A DNA stretch of 62,000 nt, from contig MNCI01023457.1 in NCBI GenBank assembly GCA_015680685.1, positions 656,586-718,585 on the forward strand. The letters run 5' to 3'. This document shows, in pieces, positions 24,330 to 36,739 of this stretch. Position numbers and translations under genes: made by a program. The stretch's first letter is position 1. Every line of letters starts with the position of its first letter. The stretch comes from Gnetum montanum. Lineage: Eukaryota > Streptophyta > Gnetopsida > Gnetales > Gnetaceae. Below the pieces are notes generated by a model. That model made no database searches and was not told the origin of the DNA. It worked only from the letters and a program-made list of their open reading frames with translations.

Positions 24330-25261
24330 CTCTTATGTTTGTATATTGTTATGGCCCCTAAAGGAAAAGTTGCATAAAAAATATAAGGTCCTTTCCACAG
24401 TGTTTGAAATTAAGTACGTTGTGGCACATGTGTGGGATTCTAGTAGAAAACCTTATCTCCTAGCTGATATTTAACTTTCCTAATTCTTAGGTCATGACAT
24501 TATTTATTGAAGTCAATAAATCTCCTATAGTAGCCAGTATGTCCAAGGAATGACCAAATATCTTTGAAAATTTCCGGTTGATGGGTAATTCCTTGGATAA
24601 TTTTGATTTTCTTGGGGTCTACCTCTATCCTTGTGTGTGAGATTTTATGCCCTAGTACTATGCCTTCTTAGACCATCAAATGACTTTTCTACCATTTGAG
24701 CCTCAAATTGGTTTCTACACATCTTTTTAACACTTGCTCCAACTGGTCCAAGGCTTGATCAAAGTTTGCTCCATAGGTGGAGAAATTGTCCATAAAGACT
24801 TCTATACCATTTCCTATCTACTATTGGAAGATGCTTAGAACTAGTCGTTGAAATGTTGCAAGGGCATTGCACAAGCCAAACGACATCTGTTTGTATGCAA
24901 ACATTCCCCAAGGACTAGTGAATGTTGTCTTGGCTTGGTCTTCTATGACTATTTATATTTGATTATATCTGCTATTCGCATCCAGAAAAATGTAATAGTG
25001 ATGCCTTGCGATGGTGTCTAAGACTTGGTTGAAAAATGGCAATGGAAAGTGATCTTTGAATGTTGCCATATTTAGTAGCCTAAAATCTATGCACACCCTC
25101 CATTTGCCTCCCTTTTTAGGCCCAATAACTAATGGGCTAACCCATTCACTATCAGCAATGGGGTATATGAACCTAGCCTTGAGAAGTCGTTCGATTTCTT
25201 CCTTAACTACTTGCTTCAGCTTAGGGTTCAATCGCCTCTGTGGTTGTCTTTGAGGCTTCAT
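24330..25261 (-). pseudogene. RT remnant fused to integrase C-terminus; RNase H and integrase core deleted
   Basis: The open part 24953-25261 carries RT lead residues: ...VKEEIERLLKARFIYPIADS, then WRVCIDFRLLN. Downstream the reading gives the palm motif FMDNFSTYG (24771-24797), where YMDD/FMDD should be, so the second catalytic Asp is Asn. It continues to FLGHTGYYRRFI (about 24528-24560). Immediately after, around 24440-24480, it reads KVKYQLGDKVFY and then LWKGPY, typical of the integrase C-terminal region. Everything normally between (end of RT, RNase H, zinc finger and DDE core) is absent. Family matches are from remembered consensus. Confidence 0.7.
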
Positions 25262-26180
25262 GGAGGGGTCAATATAAATTCTATGTTGGCATATCCTAAG
25301 ATCTATTCTAGTTAATTCAGGATATGACCAAGTGAAGGCTTCTGATCATTTATTTATTTCCTTCAATAGTTCTTGTTTCTATTGAGGAGTAAGATTAGCG
25401 TTCATAATTACTGATTTTTTGTTTTTAAGGAACATGTATTCCATATCGGTGGGCAATGGTTTCAGCTTGAGGGGCTCCTATTTAAATTTCTCAGGGATTT
25501 CCAACTTTCCCTAGTTGATATTTTCAAGGTTAAGACTTGGAAGTTGGTGGTGGACTTGCTCTAATGCATCTATGCTATCGATGTAAGCACAAGTCAAACC
25601 CTCAGTTTGTTCCATGCATATGAGTGAACTGCTTTCTTGATCAGCTGTCGACCATTGGGTGTCTTCTTATCATGTGGCTTCTACATACAAGCATCTTTGT
25701 ATATTAATCACTTGTGCACATCGATTGCATGAAGGCAATGTTAAACTTTGCACAACCCATGACCTCTGCACGTAATTACACCATGTGTCACTGTATGCAA
25801 TGCATGGAACTTTCCTCTTCTTGATCTTTCTGAATATATTTTCTTTTGATATTTCTAGGGAAAGATCACATATTCCTAGGCATGCGTCAATGGTGCTTAG
25901 CCATGCTCTTTCCATTATGATTGGGAAGTCCCCCTTACCATTGTTCGTCTGAATCACTAGGAAGTCAGCTGGGTACGACCACCCAAAAATAGTGGTAACA
26001 ATGTCTTCCACCAGTCCCAATGGGACAGTGATGGACAGGTTAGCCAACTCTAGACAAATGTTGCTCTTTTCAATGGAGGCAGGTTCCAAGCCTTGTACAT
26101 TTCTTGAGAAATCAAGTTGATATCGGAACATAAATCCAAAAGAGCCTTGCACAATGCATTTCCAATGATTTGTAAGTATA
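25262..26180 (-). pseudogene. Aspartic protease region and spacer to RT
   Basis: The active-site region reads ALLDLCSDINLISQEMYKAW (near 26085-26155), with D-L-C where D-S-G or D-T-G is expected. The protease body follows: TIFGWSYPADFLV, then GDFPIIMERAWLSTIDACLG. Near 25290-25350 the remnant AFTWSYPELTRIDL is the RT lead-in. Frameshifts and stops break the region. In an intact element it would process Gag-Pol. Confidence 0.7.
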
Positions 26181-28790
26181 TTAGAGGACTCCCAAGATTA
26201 GAAAATTTCTTGGGAAGGTGGCCAACTCTGATCCAATTGGTGACAACATGTGTTAACATGACCATATGCGTTGAGTGTAGTGGTTGAGTTGAAGGAGGCT
26301 TCGAAGTTTTGATTGATACTGAGGCATCTAAGGAATTAGCCACTTGTGATTGCAAGGGCTTGGTTGGTTTGTTGGTTCTAAAGAAAGGTTTTTTCTTCAT
26401 GTGGTTGTTGGAACCAATAGTAGGTTGAGAGTTAATAGCCCTTGTGGCATGACATTGCTGCGGCTGGGTAGGGATTTCACCTTGCATAGCTGGAGTAGGT
26501 GGTAGTGGAGCTATTGGTGGAAGAGATGCAGTCAGATGAGAAGGATGATATGCTTGTGATATATTGCCTTTAGGAGAGGGAGTCCCATAATACTTGTGGG
26601 CTTGGTAGTGAAGTTGAGGATTGATGTGACTAGTAGAGTCATGTGGGGAGATTGGCTGTTGCACGTAATATCCATACGAGTCAGGTTGCTGGTAAGGATT
26701 TGTTGCCTTGGTGGTGGCATTCCCCATGATTATGGATGCTACCATTGTTGATATTGCTCAATCAGTTGTGGTGGAGTTCCACTTGGATAAGACGTTAAGG
26801 GTTGGTTGAACTGTCTTAGATTACCTTGAGGATAAGGTAACCTTCAGGGTGCTTGCCATTTATTCAATTGTGGGTTGAGTGCATACACCCTAGACTCTTG
26901 CAGATGTGAGATTATAGGGCAACATCCCTTAGGATGGTCATATTGACATATTTCACATCCATTATCATTGTATGTTTCTTACTCCACAACCTATTCAATG
27001 GTGGAAACTTTGCCATTACCCTCGCTATGTGCATGTTCAGCTTCTCTTTTTTTTCTTTTTTTGTGATCACTACCTTGCTCTCTAGACTCCTCTATTATTT
27101 TAAGAACACTTTGAAATCTATTATTTAGGGAATCCCACATTTGGTCTACCTTTTTCAAAACTTCTGATGTCATCTTTTGGATAGGCAAAGTTTTCGTATT
27201 CACCATCGCTTCAAGTTGTGATTCTTCTTCATCCTCACAAAATCTTACTTCCCTCTTCTGAAGAGAAGGATCTCGATTATACTCTTCTGCACCTTCTCTC
27301 TTCCGTAGGTCACCTTCTTCCTTAGCAACTTGCTCCAATAGTCTTTGAATTTGATGGGACCTAAGCTCGAATAGTCTCCCTTGGGCATAAGTCCCAAGGG
27401 TTCTTCTCATTTCATGCCTAAGCCCATCCATGAGATGGCATAGTTGATCCCTTTCTGAATAACCATGGCTAGGAAAACAGTGTAACATTGCATAGTATCA
27501 GCCTGTGGTAGCATCCAAGGGTTCATGTTCTCCTTGTTTCTAGCCTTGGATTTTCTTTCGTAGGTTGGACACTCAGGAGTACGTTTGGTACTTATCGTTG
27601 AATAATTCTAACATAGTACTCCATCTACGAATAGATTCTGGTTCTAAGAACCGGTACTAGCTTTCTGCTTCTTTAACTAGTGTCCATCAAAACAACTTAA
27701 GTTTTTGCCATTTGTTCTCTATGTTTTGTAAAGCACACGCATCATGGAATTCTTGTAAATGATTTTGAGGGTCAGTGTTGTATCCCCCTTCAAATCGTGG
27801 GATATTGTTCATATCTAATCTCTTGATCCTACTATCTTTCTCGTGCCTTGTTGGAATTCTAACACCCTTAGTTATGTCTAACATACTTCGAGTAGTGAGT
27901 AGGGGTTCATCGTGATCGTCTCATCCATGGCGTCTATTATGCCTACGTTGTTCCCTACTCTCCCTTCTTCTATGTTGTAATTCTCTAGAGTGCCCTCATC
28001 CCCTTTCCTGGTTGTTTTGTCTATGACTTTCACTTTGCCTACCTTTATCCCCATGGTCTTTTTCTTTATGACTATGTTCGAACATTGAAGGAGAGGGTGA
28101 AGGAGATGATGAAGGTAAGGAAGCAAGAGAACCATCACCATGACAGTGTCTACTACCTTCTCTTCTGCGGCTGTGATCGCAATTACGATCAAAATGTCCA
28201 CCTTTAGCATGAGTTTGTGTCCCTTTTTTGGACCCTTTGTTCTTGTGGGTATTAGAACCTGGGTTATGAATAGTGGAATGAAGGTTCTAATACACAACCC
28301 CTTGGCCAAAGTCAAGGGAAGGAACATTGTTGTGTGGCCAAATGCCTAAGGTAGGTTCACCACCCTCATTTTCACTTAAGACATGTGGGACATCCTGGGA
28401 CCACTTACCCTTCGAAGACTTATGATGTCTCTCTTGTTAAAAATCCCTTTGACATTGTGCCTCTGTGGGATGGTATTCTCTTGAGTCATGGTCTTGGATA
28501 ATGTATTTTGTATGTAAGTGTGACATGCCAGTTTGTGTGAGACCACAAAGAAGCATGCTTGGGATTGAATGATCAAGAGGCAACACTATGTTACCTTCTA
28601 AGTCGCACCAACATAGTTGTTCATCTTGATGAAGGATAAAGGTGAAGTTTGGTATATACTCATCAGGATGAATAAATACCACTCGAACATGTTGAGGGAC
28701 TGGTAGATCAACATCATGTGTATTATGTTGTCGATTGTTCCCTATTTCAGACCTAGGTAGAGAGACACTTTCGTATGAAGAAGGAGACAT
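26181..28790 (-). pseudogene. gag pseudogene of the 21458-29803 element
   Basis: ATG at 28790 (MSPSSYESVSL). N-terminal domain 28437-28790 includes FILHQDEQLCWCDLEGNIVL. An R/E/H/S-rich spacer occupies about 27900-28330 and the gag core 27000-27890 (FEGGYNTDPQNHLQEFHDA, SWYRFLEPESIRRW, QGRLFELRSHQIQRLLEQVA). A coiled-coil-like tail reads IQKMTSEVLKKVDQMWDSLN. The Cys/His box lies about 26910-26960, then a P/Q-rich stretch (26400-26745). The same order is seen at 17612-20260 and 60311-62000. Stops and frameshifts interrupt it. Confidence 0.75.
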
Positions 28791-28908
28791 GATTGTCTAT
28801 TCAGTGTGCAATGTATTCTTATTTATTAATTTCTCAATCAACCCTAAGGGTTCGTTCTAACGATGTGAATGATTTCCTATGTTCTAATTAGCACACAAAC
28901 AACTAAGT

Positions 28909-28926
28909 CCTTGGCAACGGCACCAA
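28909..28926 (-). other. Primer-binding site, tRNA-Asp type
   Basis: On the minus strand TTGGTGCCGTTGCCAAGG directly follows the LTR end GCTCATCA. It differs from the complement of the plant tRNA-Asp 3' end mainly by C-to-T type changes. Confidence 0.75.
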
Positions 28927-29803
28927 TGATGAGCGGCGAGGTACCCTTACGCTCAGCCATATGAATAAAAGTGTTTCATGCATGATCTGGTTGAATTCAA
29001 AGGACTAAGTGCCTATGCACCTTTGTGGAATAGGGATAGGTTGATTGATTATTGTCTTTCAAAACTTACTTATATGTCACGATTGTATGGTTAAGTAAGC
29101 TTGAGGCATATGATTTTTATAGCTTTTATGTTTTTATGTCCTGCTACTAATAAGGGAGGAGAGAGAGATAACTAAGTGACTAATTTAACTTAACTACTGA
29201 TTAACTAAGCTTTAAACTAATCCTAACACGAGTATCCGTTCTCACTTTTTGTACACATCCTGAACTAGCGCAACACTACTGGGATTACCAAACACTAATC
29301 GTTATTGGGTTACCAAGTGTTACATGCATGCTCGAAGTGATCGTACTGTGTGCTAATAACAGGATATGTAAAGTGCATAAAATAAAATAAAATAATAAAA
29401 TAAAATAAATGTAGAAGAAAATAAAATAAAGGAAATGAGTAAGAAAACAAATCTCAGGTGCTGCAAGGATGAATTCAAGAGTTCATCTTTATTGTCGTAC
29501 ACAAGGTGTGCTCGGGTACACAATGCTCGCCTAAAAGACTTTCTCTTCTAAATTCTTCTTAACTACTCCCTATTGTGTGACTAGGCACTATATTTATAGG
29601 CTTGGGAGCAACTACTCTAATAATTACAAAAACTACCCCTCTAATGTTAGAGAGAAATTGCCACTCTAATTTTAGAGAAATTTCCACTTTAATAATAACC
29701 ATTCTAATAATTAGATTAACTGCTCTAATAATAACCACTCTAATAATTAGGGTAACCTCCCTAATAATAACCACTCTAATTATTAGAATAACTACTCTCA
29801 TCA
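28927..29803 (-). mobile_element. 5' LTR of the 21458-29803 element
   Basis: 877 bp, flanked outside by GTTGT (29804-29808). Minus-strand TATA box at 29591-29600. The palindrome array in U3 spans 29625-29800. Closely similar to the partner LTR at 21458-22437, apart from point changes and an internal length difference. Confidence 0.88.
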
Positions 29804-29808
29804 GTTGT

Positions 29809-30330
29809 GGTATTAAAGGCTAGAAACAATAGCAAAATGACATCAAAGGTTAGAAATTCTAGTGGTGGTAACTATAGCAATGGTATCGAAAGTAAGTACC
29901 TTCAACAGTAGTGAAGACACCATTGGCAGTAAAATATGTAACTAGAGAAGGTAGTAAAGACATTAGAGGCTGGAAAAGCATCATTGATAGAGTGTGTTAG
30001 TGTGCAAAGTAGAAGAGTAGCAAAGCATGGTAGAGTATCAAGTTCTAAAGCATGGTAGAACACTAAGCACTAGAACATGGTAGAGTAGCCATATGTATAG
30101 TAGTGAAGTAGTAGAGCATGGTAGAATGTAAAGTAATAGAGCAACAATGTTGATAGAGCGTGTCAAGTTGCAAAGCAGGAGAGGGTAAAGAAATGGTACA
30201 TGTCAAGGTGCAAAGTAGCAAAGTATGAAAGAGGGTAAAGTCATAGAGCTTGGAAGAGGATAAAGTGACATGGCTAAGGATAGGGTTGCAGTATGGATCA
30301 TGGAAGAGGATAGAACTCTAGTAGCAGAGC
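29809..30330. repeat. Degenerate short repeat region, AGCATGGTAGA-type
   Basis: Phrases such as 'aaagcatggtagagtatcaag', 'agaacatggtagagtag' and 'tagagcatggtagaatg' recur every 20-40 bases between about 29990 and 30300, with 'gtgcaaagtag' as a second recurring phrase. No ORF is supported. Confidence 0.5.
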
Positions 30331-32589
30331 TAGGTGGAAAACACAAAGTAGCAACAAGAACATAGTAAAATATGACAACATGAGTAGAGAATAAAGATAG
30401 CTAGTAATAACAATAAAGATAAATATTAAAATATGCAAGAGAGTTATTCTTGACGAGTATTTTTTAATTTATTAAAATAAGCTAAAAAATAATTCCATTA
30501 GTTAATTTATTTTTCATTAAAAAATAATTGTAGGTAATTATATTCTACAATAATTATATTTTTAATATTAATTATTATAATAAAATTAAATTTCCACCAG
30601 TTTCATATATTATTCAATGCTACAAATCTATATTATTAGCACTTTATATCTATACTATATGTAATCACATTTATTACTGCAAGAAGTTTCCATTTCCCAA
30701 AATATTATTAAATGTTAAATCTTCTAAGGGACATGCATTTGAATACAAAACCTTCCATTTGTTAAACCTAGGTACTTAGCAACATGCATGATAGATTTCA
30801 ATGCCTCTAGTGGCTAGTACATCAATTCTTAAAAGTTTTTGTCTGCATATGGAAAGCCACGTGTTTGATTCCATGTCCTAAATTTAATGACTTACTTGAA
30901 CTTAAACTTTATAATATATTGTTAAATTTTAAATTTATTAAAGCATGCTTTATGAGAAAATTTAAACCTCAATATCTCCTGAATCATTAGTTCAATTGGG
31001 ATGGAATTGATATTATGAAAATCATTTCAATAAGGACTATGTGTTGGATAAGATTTTAAGGTCCAAAATAAGTTGAATTTTTTAGATTTTTTTAAGCCTA
31101 AAATAACCTATTTCACCAAAATAAACTTAATAATATGATGTATGAGACGATTTAGGGACTTTTATGTGACTTAAGTTTGATTACAGATAATAAATAAACT
31201 CTAGCTCAAGTTCAAGAAAATGGAATAAAAATTATTAAGCTTAACTTTGTGGGCTTTAAGAAGAAGGTTAGTAGGGTAGGACATCATATTATTATTCAAC
31301 AAGTATTAGTTTCTCTACCTTATGGGTAGTTTAACTTCCTTATTTTCACTAATGATTGGAACTTACTTAAGGGTCTATAATACTAAGTTGTTTTGATTCA
31401 CGTGTTTAGGAAAATAAGATCCATAGCAAGACAATATCCTAAGAGACCCTTACTATAGCTTACTCATCTTATAGTAGAGACATAAATGTGATGTTATGTA
31501 ATTATGAAAAATTGTTACATTACTAAAAAAATGGATAAGATTTACCTAGATAAGTGTAACTCTTTATCCTTACCATATTCTCTTGTAGTTGATATATGTA
31601 ATAAGATTGCTTTGGAAAAGCAGATCTTGGATCATCCTTGAGTTCGAAAGTAGGCAAATGTTCTAGAATGGACCCAAGATGGACTATGCCTTAGCAATCA
31701 TAGCAATTTCCAAGAAGTACTATTTTAATTTATTTTTTTGTAGTAATAAAGAATCATTTATCTTAAATGAATGATTCATGGCTCAAGGTTAAGGAAAGAA
31801 TAGGTAAATCTAAGTCTCATTTCATGCATTTACAATAAAAATTCTTTCCATATAAAAAATGATAGTTTTCTATCTTTTCTTAGCCATAAAAAGGAATGTT
31901 TAATTTGTGTTTTATTAAGACAATAAGCATCAATTTTTTAGTTAAGACATAAGTATAACCATGAACATTATTGTTATACACAAACTTACTTTATAGAAGA
32001 GTTATAACTGAAAAGTCAAACTCAAGAAAAATGTTTGACATTTACTCCCCATTTAAATTATCATATACTTTACTAATAATTATCCATTTTTAATTATCAA
32101 ATTGAAGAACTAGTTCTAGTGGTAGATACTAGAGAATAATTACCTACAATGCTTTTGTAATGTGTAAAAGTGTACCAATAGTTTGAGACTTAATAATATT
32201 TGTCACTTGGATGATGTGATTCGCTTCAAAAAAATAATAAAACTAACTAATATGAACTAAAAAATACCAAACATAAACTTTCCTAGTAATCTTCAAGAAT
32301 ATGTTGGTTTCATCCAAAGAAAGCCTTTTGATATAAATCATTTATTTCTATTTTAGATGAAACAAAAATGTGTTGTCTACTATGTAAGAATAATTGGACA
32401 CAGAAAAGGATATAACTATCAACATACTTTAAATAAAAAACTCTCCTACACTATAAAATAAAATGAGATTTAGATATGGTTAAGCTTCTTTCAATTATGG
32501 TTTCTAGTAATTGGGGTTAATCAACCTTCATTGTTAATAAGATATGATGCTTAGTAAAATGATGTCACCTCACCCATTCATGTTTACGT

Positions 32590-32960
32590 ACGTATGTCTC
32601 ATTTCACATATTTGTTTGACATAATAAGCGAGGTGACCTACTTAATGAATGTTTTTTTTCTTTGGCTTATGTATCACTTAAAAAATACATTTCATGGATT
32701 TTTCCCACAAATGAGGTGACCTGTTGAATAAAAAAATTATTTCTTTGGTTCATGTATTACTTAAAAATTTCTATTTTTTTAGTTCAATGAATGTATATGT
32801 TATGTAACACTTAAATTTCTATGTCACATAGGAAAAACATTATTTATTTGATTTATGTGTCACTTAAAAAAATTCTTTCTTTAGTTCGAACTATGTATAA
32901 GTTATGTAATAGTAAAAAACTTTTATTCCACAAGGACCATGTATATGGATAGTATTTTCT
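32590..32960. repeat. Degenerate tandem repeat, 50-85 bp spacing
   Basis: A recurring phrase of the type 'ttcatgtattacttaaaaa' appears near 32665, 32747, 32800, 32850 and 32910, with 'gaggtgacct' repeated at 32630 and 32714. The units are strongly diverged. Confidence 0.4.
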
Positions 32961-33254
32961 ATAGTTGAAACCATGTATAATTTTTGTGTCGTGTAATGCT
33001 TGCTTACATATATTGTTATTTATTTAAGTTTTAGAATAACTCATGTTTAGGCAATGTATCTACATATAAATATATCATTTCAAAGAATTAAGTTGTTTAA
33101 TTTTTAGAAAAACTTATGTACATGTAGTGCAGTTTCAAACAAATTTGTCATTTTAAAAAATTAAGACATTGCTAAATAACATGAGTCAATGCAAAGAGGT
33201 AGTTGGAATTTATTCTTTCAAAACATTTTGTAATATCTTTTATTAAACGAAACC

Positions 33255-33345
33255 AAATATGACACCAACTTCTTATTGAAAACTATACAATAAAAGTGCT
33301 TATGATTATTGAAAACTATACAATAATAGTGAATATGATAAAGTT
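33255..33345. repeat. Small tandem duplication
   Basis: 'attgaaaactatacaataa' followed by 'agtg..tatgat' occurs twice in direct succession, about 35-40 bases apart. Confidence 0.65.
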
Positions 33346-34870
33346 ATTAAAATCCAACAAAATTTAAAAATGTTTCTCAAGATTACTTCTATTACATCTC
33401 ACTCATATGGAAAATATATTTTGAATAGAAACATTACCTCAAACTAACATTTCATAGGTAAATCTATTTGAGGTTACTTGTATGTTTTCAATTTTTTCCA
33501 TTATTAATATTCATTCTTTGTCATTCCTTTCATAATGAGATCTTAAATTTCATCTATTACCACTACTAGAAATTATCTATAATGAAGCATATTTCTATGT
33601 AACTTATGTATTTTCAAATCTAGGATCATTCCAAAAACATGTCAAAAAAAAAAAAAATTCCTTTAATGAAAAAACATATTAAGAGAAGAAATTTATAATA
33701 GATGTTATAATAAATTACATGAAGATAAAGTTACGTATGTTATTTACTATTATTCAAACTATTTCAAGGTTTTTTCAATTCACCAATTTGTTATTGTTAT
33801 AGTTATGATTACCTCCAATAAATTAAAGTTGTATTTAGTTCTTTTATGATAATATAACTTCATTATATTTTTTTCTTATATGATGATCTTTCATCTTTTA
33901 GACATCCATTACAAGTTACATATGTATCTATCTTTCATACTCGTAATACATATCCATTTTTTATTAACCTCTATTATACTAATTCCATTACATGTTGATC
34001 ATATACAATTTTTTTGTCATATTATAAATTTTTTTATCACTTTCATAATAATTTATAATTATTATAATAGTGGGTTAGGAAGATTTTATTACATTGAACC
34101 TTTAAATGTAGGGAAAGGTTGATTTGATAGATTAATTATTCATTTTGTTGAATTTTTTACCTTTGTGTTTTATTTTTGCTTTGTGTAGATATTATATCTT
34201 CTAATTATTTTTTGTATTATGATAAAAATTATTTTTCTTGTTGTTATATACAAAATCACTTCAATGTTGTGTAAACAACTATTTTTTTCTTTCATATATA
34301 CTATATATATAAATAAGTGATAAATGTTCTATTATTTCTTTATATAGCTTGATTGGCTCACTTAATAATAATGTTTGTTACATCCCATATTGTTCAACCT
34401 TCCTCATTCATCTTAATTATTTGTCTTTTATAGACATTAATAAGATCAACAAGTGATAAAACATACAACATGTACATTCATTTAATAGTAAACCAAAAGT
34501 ATGATTTCAATAAAACATATCATTTACTATTCAAAATGAACATACAAGTCAAGTTATATGCAATAAATCCTTTTACTATAATTAATTGAAATTGCATTAT
34601 TATCAAAATTCTAAGAAAATACAATTGAACATGATATGAAGAAACTACAAATTAACAAAGGTCTAGCTCTTAATTAGGGCAAATAATGAAAAATAACTCA
34701 TATCGTGGATCATGTTTATTGTGATAAGACTAGGATGATGATGATGATGATGATGCTATCAATAATTAAAGTCAAAACTATTTTGGTTCTTCTAGAGTTA
34801 AAGTCAAAACTATTTTATGAAGCTTAGTTCCCAAGGGTCATGTCACAAGATTATAATTGATGAGAGTGGT

Positions 34871-35651
34871 TGATGAGTGGCGAGGTACCCCTACACTCAA
34901 CCATACGAATACGAGCGTTCTCACACGCGATCCGGTTGAACTCCACAGACAGACTAGTTGTGCCACCTAGATCGTTATCCTTAGGTTGCAGTTCGCTATC
35001 TTCCAACCTAGACTAGTATTATATTTGTCACATATGGTTTAGTCCAGAGTGAGGTGTATGATGTGTTCCTAATCTAATGCTACTTCTGAAGGCGGTGGAA
35101 AATAATATTAACTAAGCTAAGCTAGGGGGGAAAGGGTAAGAGAGTCTAATCTAGCCTAAGTGTGATGAGCAGCCAATTCCTTGATTATCCGTACACATCT
35201 TGGGATTCGTGCACGACTACCACTGGGATTACCAAGCGTAGATCCTAGGTACGCCACTGGGTTACCAAGTAGTCACACTTAAATGCTTGTAATCAAGTCA
35301 TACTCATTCCGCGTTACTAGGAGTTTAAGGGTGAGAGAAACTAATTAGGAAAGTAGTAAATAATAATTAAATAAACAAATAAATAACAAAGTGAATGCTG
35401 AAATGATGATGTAATCTCGATCTTTATTGCTGGTCATGTGCATGTCCAAGTACGTCACACTCGAATAAAGAATGTCGTACAATTACATTCACCACATTGC
35501 GAGCAAACACTGAAAAATAATCTAACTCTGGAGTGATCAAACTGCTAGAGCTTTGCTACTTCTATTCTATCCTTTCCAACAAGACATTGCGGCGGACTGT
35601 GATATCACGTACGCGATATCATAGCCGAAGACGCGATATCGCGTCCCATCA
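34871..35651 (-). mobile_element. Solo LTR (inner), GATATC-type U3, nested in the outer solo LTR
   Basis: 781 bp in opposite orientation, starting TGATGAGTGGCGAGGTACC and ending CGCGTCCCATCA on the plus strand. It is flanked by perfect duplications GTGGT (34866-34870, 35652-35656). The U3 end holds three GATATC-centred palindromes (about 35602-35642), including ACGCGATATCGCGT. It interrupts the U3 of the outer LTR 13 bases from its start. Confidence 0.9.
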
Positions 35652-35840
35652 GTGGTTACTCTAGCGATTACTCTAATAGTTATTTTAATTATTAGAGCAG
35701 TTACTCTAATTATTAGAGAGGTTACTCTAGTAGTATTCTAAATATTAGAGTGGTTACTCTAGTGGTTACTTTAGCAATTATTCTAATTATTAGAGCGGTT
35801 ACTCTAATTATTAGAGTAGTTGCTCCCAAGCCTATAAATA
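35652..35840 (+). promoter_or_regulatory. Palindrome array and TATA box of the outer LTR
   Basis: Several CTCTAATTATTAGAG-type palindromes, alternating with 'gcggttactctaat' spacers, end about 10 bases before CCTATAAATA (35831-35840). The same order exists in both LTRs of the 21458-29803 element. A role as transcription-factor sites is inferred from position only. Confidence 0.6.
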
Positions 35841-36739
35841 CAGTGCCTAGGCACACAATTGGGAGGAAATCCTTTAGCAGTCAAGTAGCGAAACTCTTGT
35901 AGTTTGTTTGAAAGTTAGAGTATTTTCCAAGTGCCCACATTAGGAGGTCTAAGTGCGGATGGATCTTTATTCAAGCATTGATGTACTTGAGCACACCATT
36001 GTGTTGGCAATAAAGACGAGCTCTTTGATTCATCCTTGTAGCACTTAAGATTTGTTTTCTTACTCATTTATTTTATTTTATTTTCTTATGCATTTATTTT
36101 ATTTTATGCACTTTACATTTATGTTATTATCACAACAATTCATTTTGATTAATTAAGCAAATCATTAAATTACACAAGCACGACCACTTCGAGCATGCAA
36201 GTAATGCTTGGTAACCCAGTAACGATTAGCGTTTGGTAATCCCAACAGTGTTGCATTGGTTTAGGATGTGTACAAAAAGTGGGAACGGATGCTGGTGTTA
36301 GGATTAGTTAGAACTTAGTTAATGAGTAGTTAAGTTAAATTAGTCACTTAGTTACCTCTCTCCTTCCCTATTAGCACAGGACATAAAAACATAAAAGCTA
36401 TAAAAATCATATGCCTCAAGCTTACTTAACCATACAATAGTGACATATAGGTAAGTTTGGGAAGACAACGATCAACCAACCCATCCTTGTTCCACAAGGG
36501 CGCATACGCACTTATTCCTTGGAATTTGACTGGATCATGCGTGAAACGCTCGTATTCATATGGTTGAGTGTAGGGGTACTTCATCACTCATCAATAATTT
36601 TACTGAAGTAATCTCTTTGTTTAGATGCTTGTAAAATTAAATATAAATAAATGAATTTACAAATTATTCAAAATAATATATTTCCATAAATATTTTAAAA
36701 ATTAATATTTACATTATGATATTTATATTAGTAGTTATA

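Larger units (their letters stand above)
21458..29803 (-). mobile_element. Complete but internally deleted Ty3/gypsy element, Tat/Athila type
   Basis: Both LTRs (21458-22437 and 28927-29803) begin TGATGAG on the plus strand and end CTCATCA, and are flanked by a perfect 5-bp duplication GTTGT. On the minus strand the order is 5' LTR, tRNA-Asp-type primer site, gag, protease, RT, integrase C-terminus, noncoding region with tandem repeat, polypurine tract, 3' LTR. The 8.35-kb element lacks RNase H and the integrase core, and every coding part has stops, so it is non-autonomous. Confidence 0.88.
30331..34852. other. Very AT-rich stretch without a gene
   Basis: No domain-bearing ORF. An 80-codon ORF at 33880-34122 is Ile/Leu/His-rich and probably chance. 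A phrase CCACGTGTTTGATTCCATG near 30855 resembles a SINE box B but lacks a box A. A (GAT)n run lies at 34733-34755. Confidence 0.6.
34858..36593 (+). mobile_element. Solo LTR (outer), Tat/Athila family, interrupted by another solo LTR
   Basis: Starts TGATGAGAGTGGT, ends CATCACTCATCA, and is flanked by perfect 5-bp duplications ATAAT at 34853-34857 and 36594-36598. After removing the 781-bp inner LTR and one copy of its duplication, it is about 950 bp. It carries the palindrome-type U3 and TATA box CCTATAAATA at 35831-35840. No primer site or internal region is left, so it arose by recombination between two LTRs. Confidence 0.9.

Noticed and set aside
27878-28327. 149-codon minus-strand ORF inside gag
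   Set aside because: A shadow frame; the frame linking the flanking gag pieces gives an R/E/H/S-rich spacer consistent with the other gag copies.
21458-29803. A CRISPR-like array (regular palindromes at 22205-22437)
   Set aside because: Units are in an LTR, the spacers are themselves repeat-derived, and this is a plant nuclear sequence.
29559-29823. Repetitive Ile/Val/Arg- and Ile/Thr-rich ORFs on both strands
   Set aside because: They arise from reading through the CTCTAATAATTAGAG palindrome array of the LTR.
33880-34122. 80-codon hydrophobic ORF with membrane-like texture
   Set aside because: Extremely AT-rich context yields Ile/Leu/Phe/Tyr-rich chance ORFs; no neighbouring gene signals.
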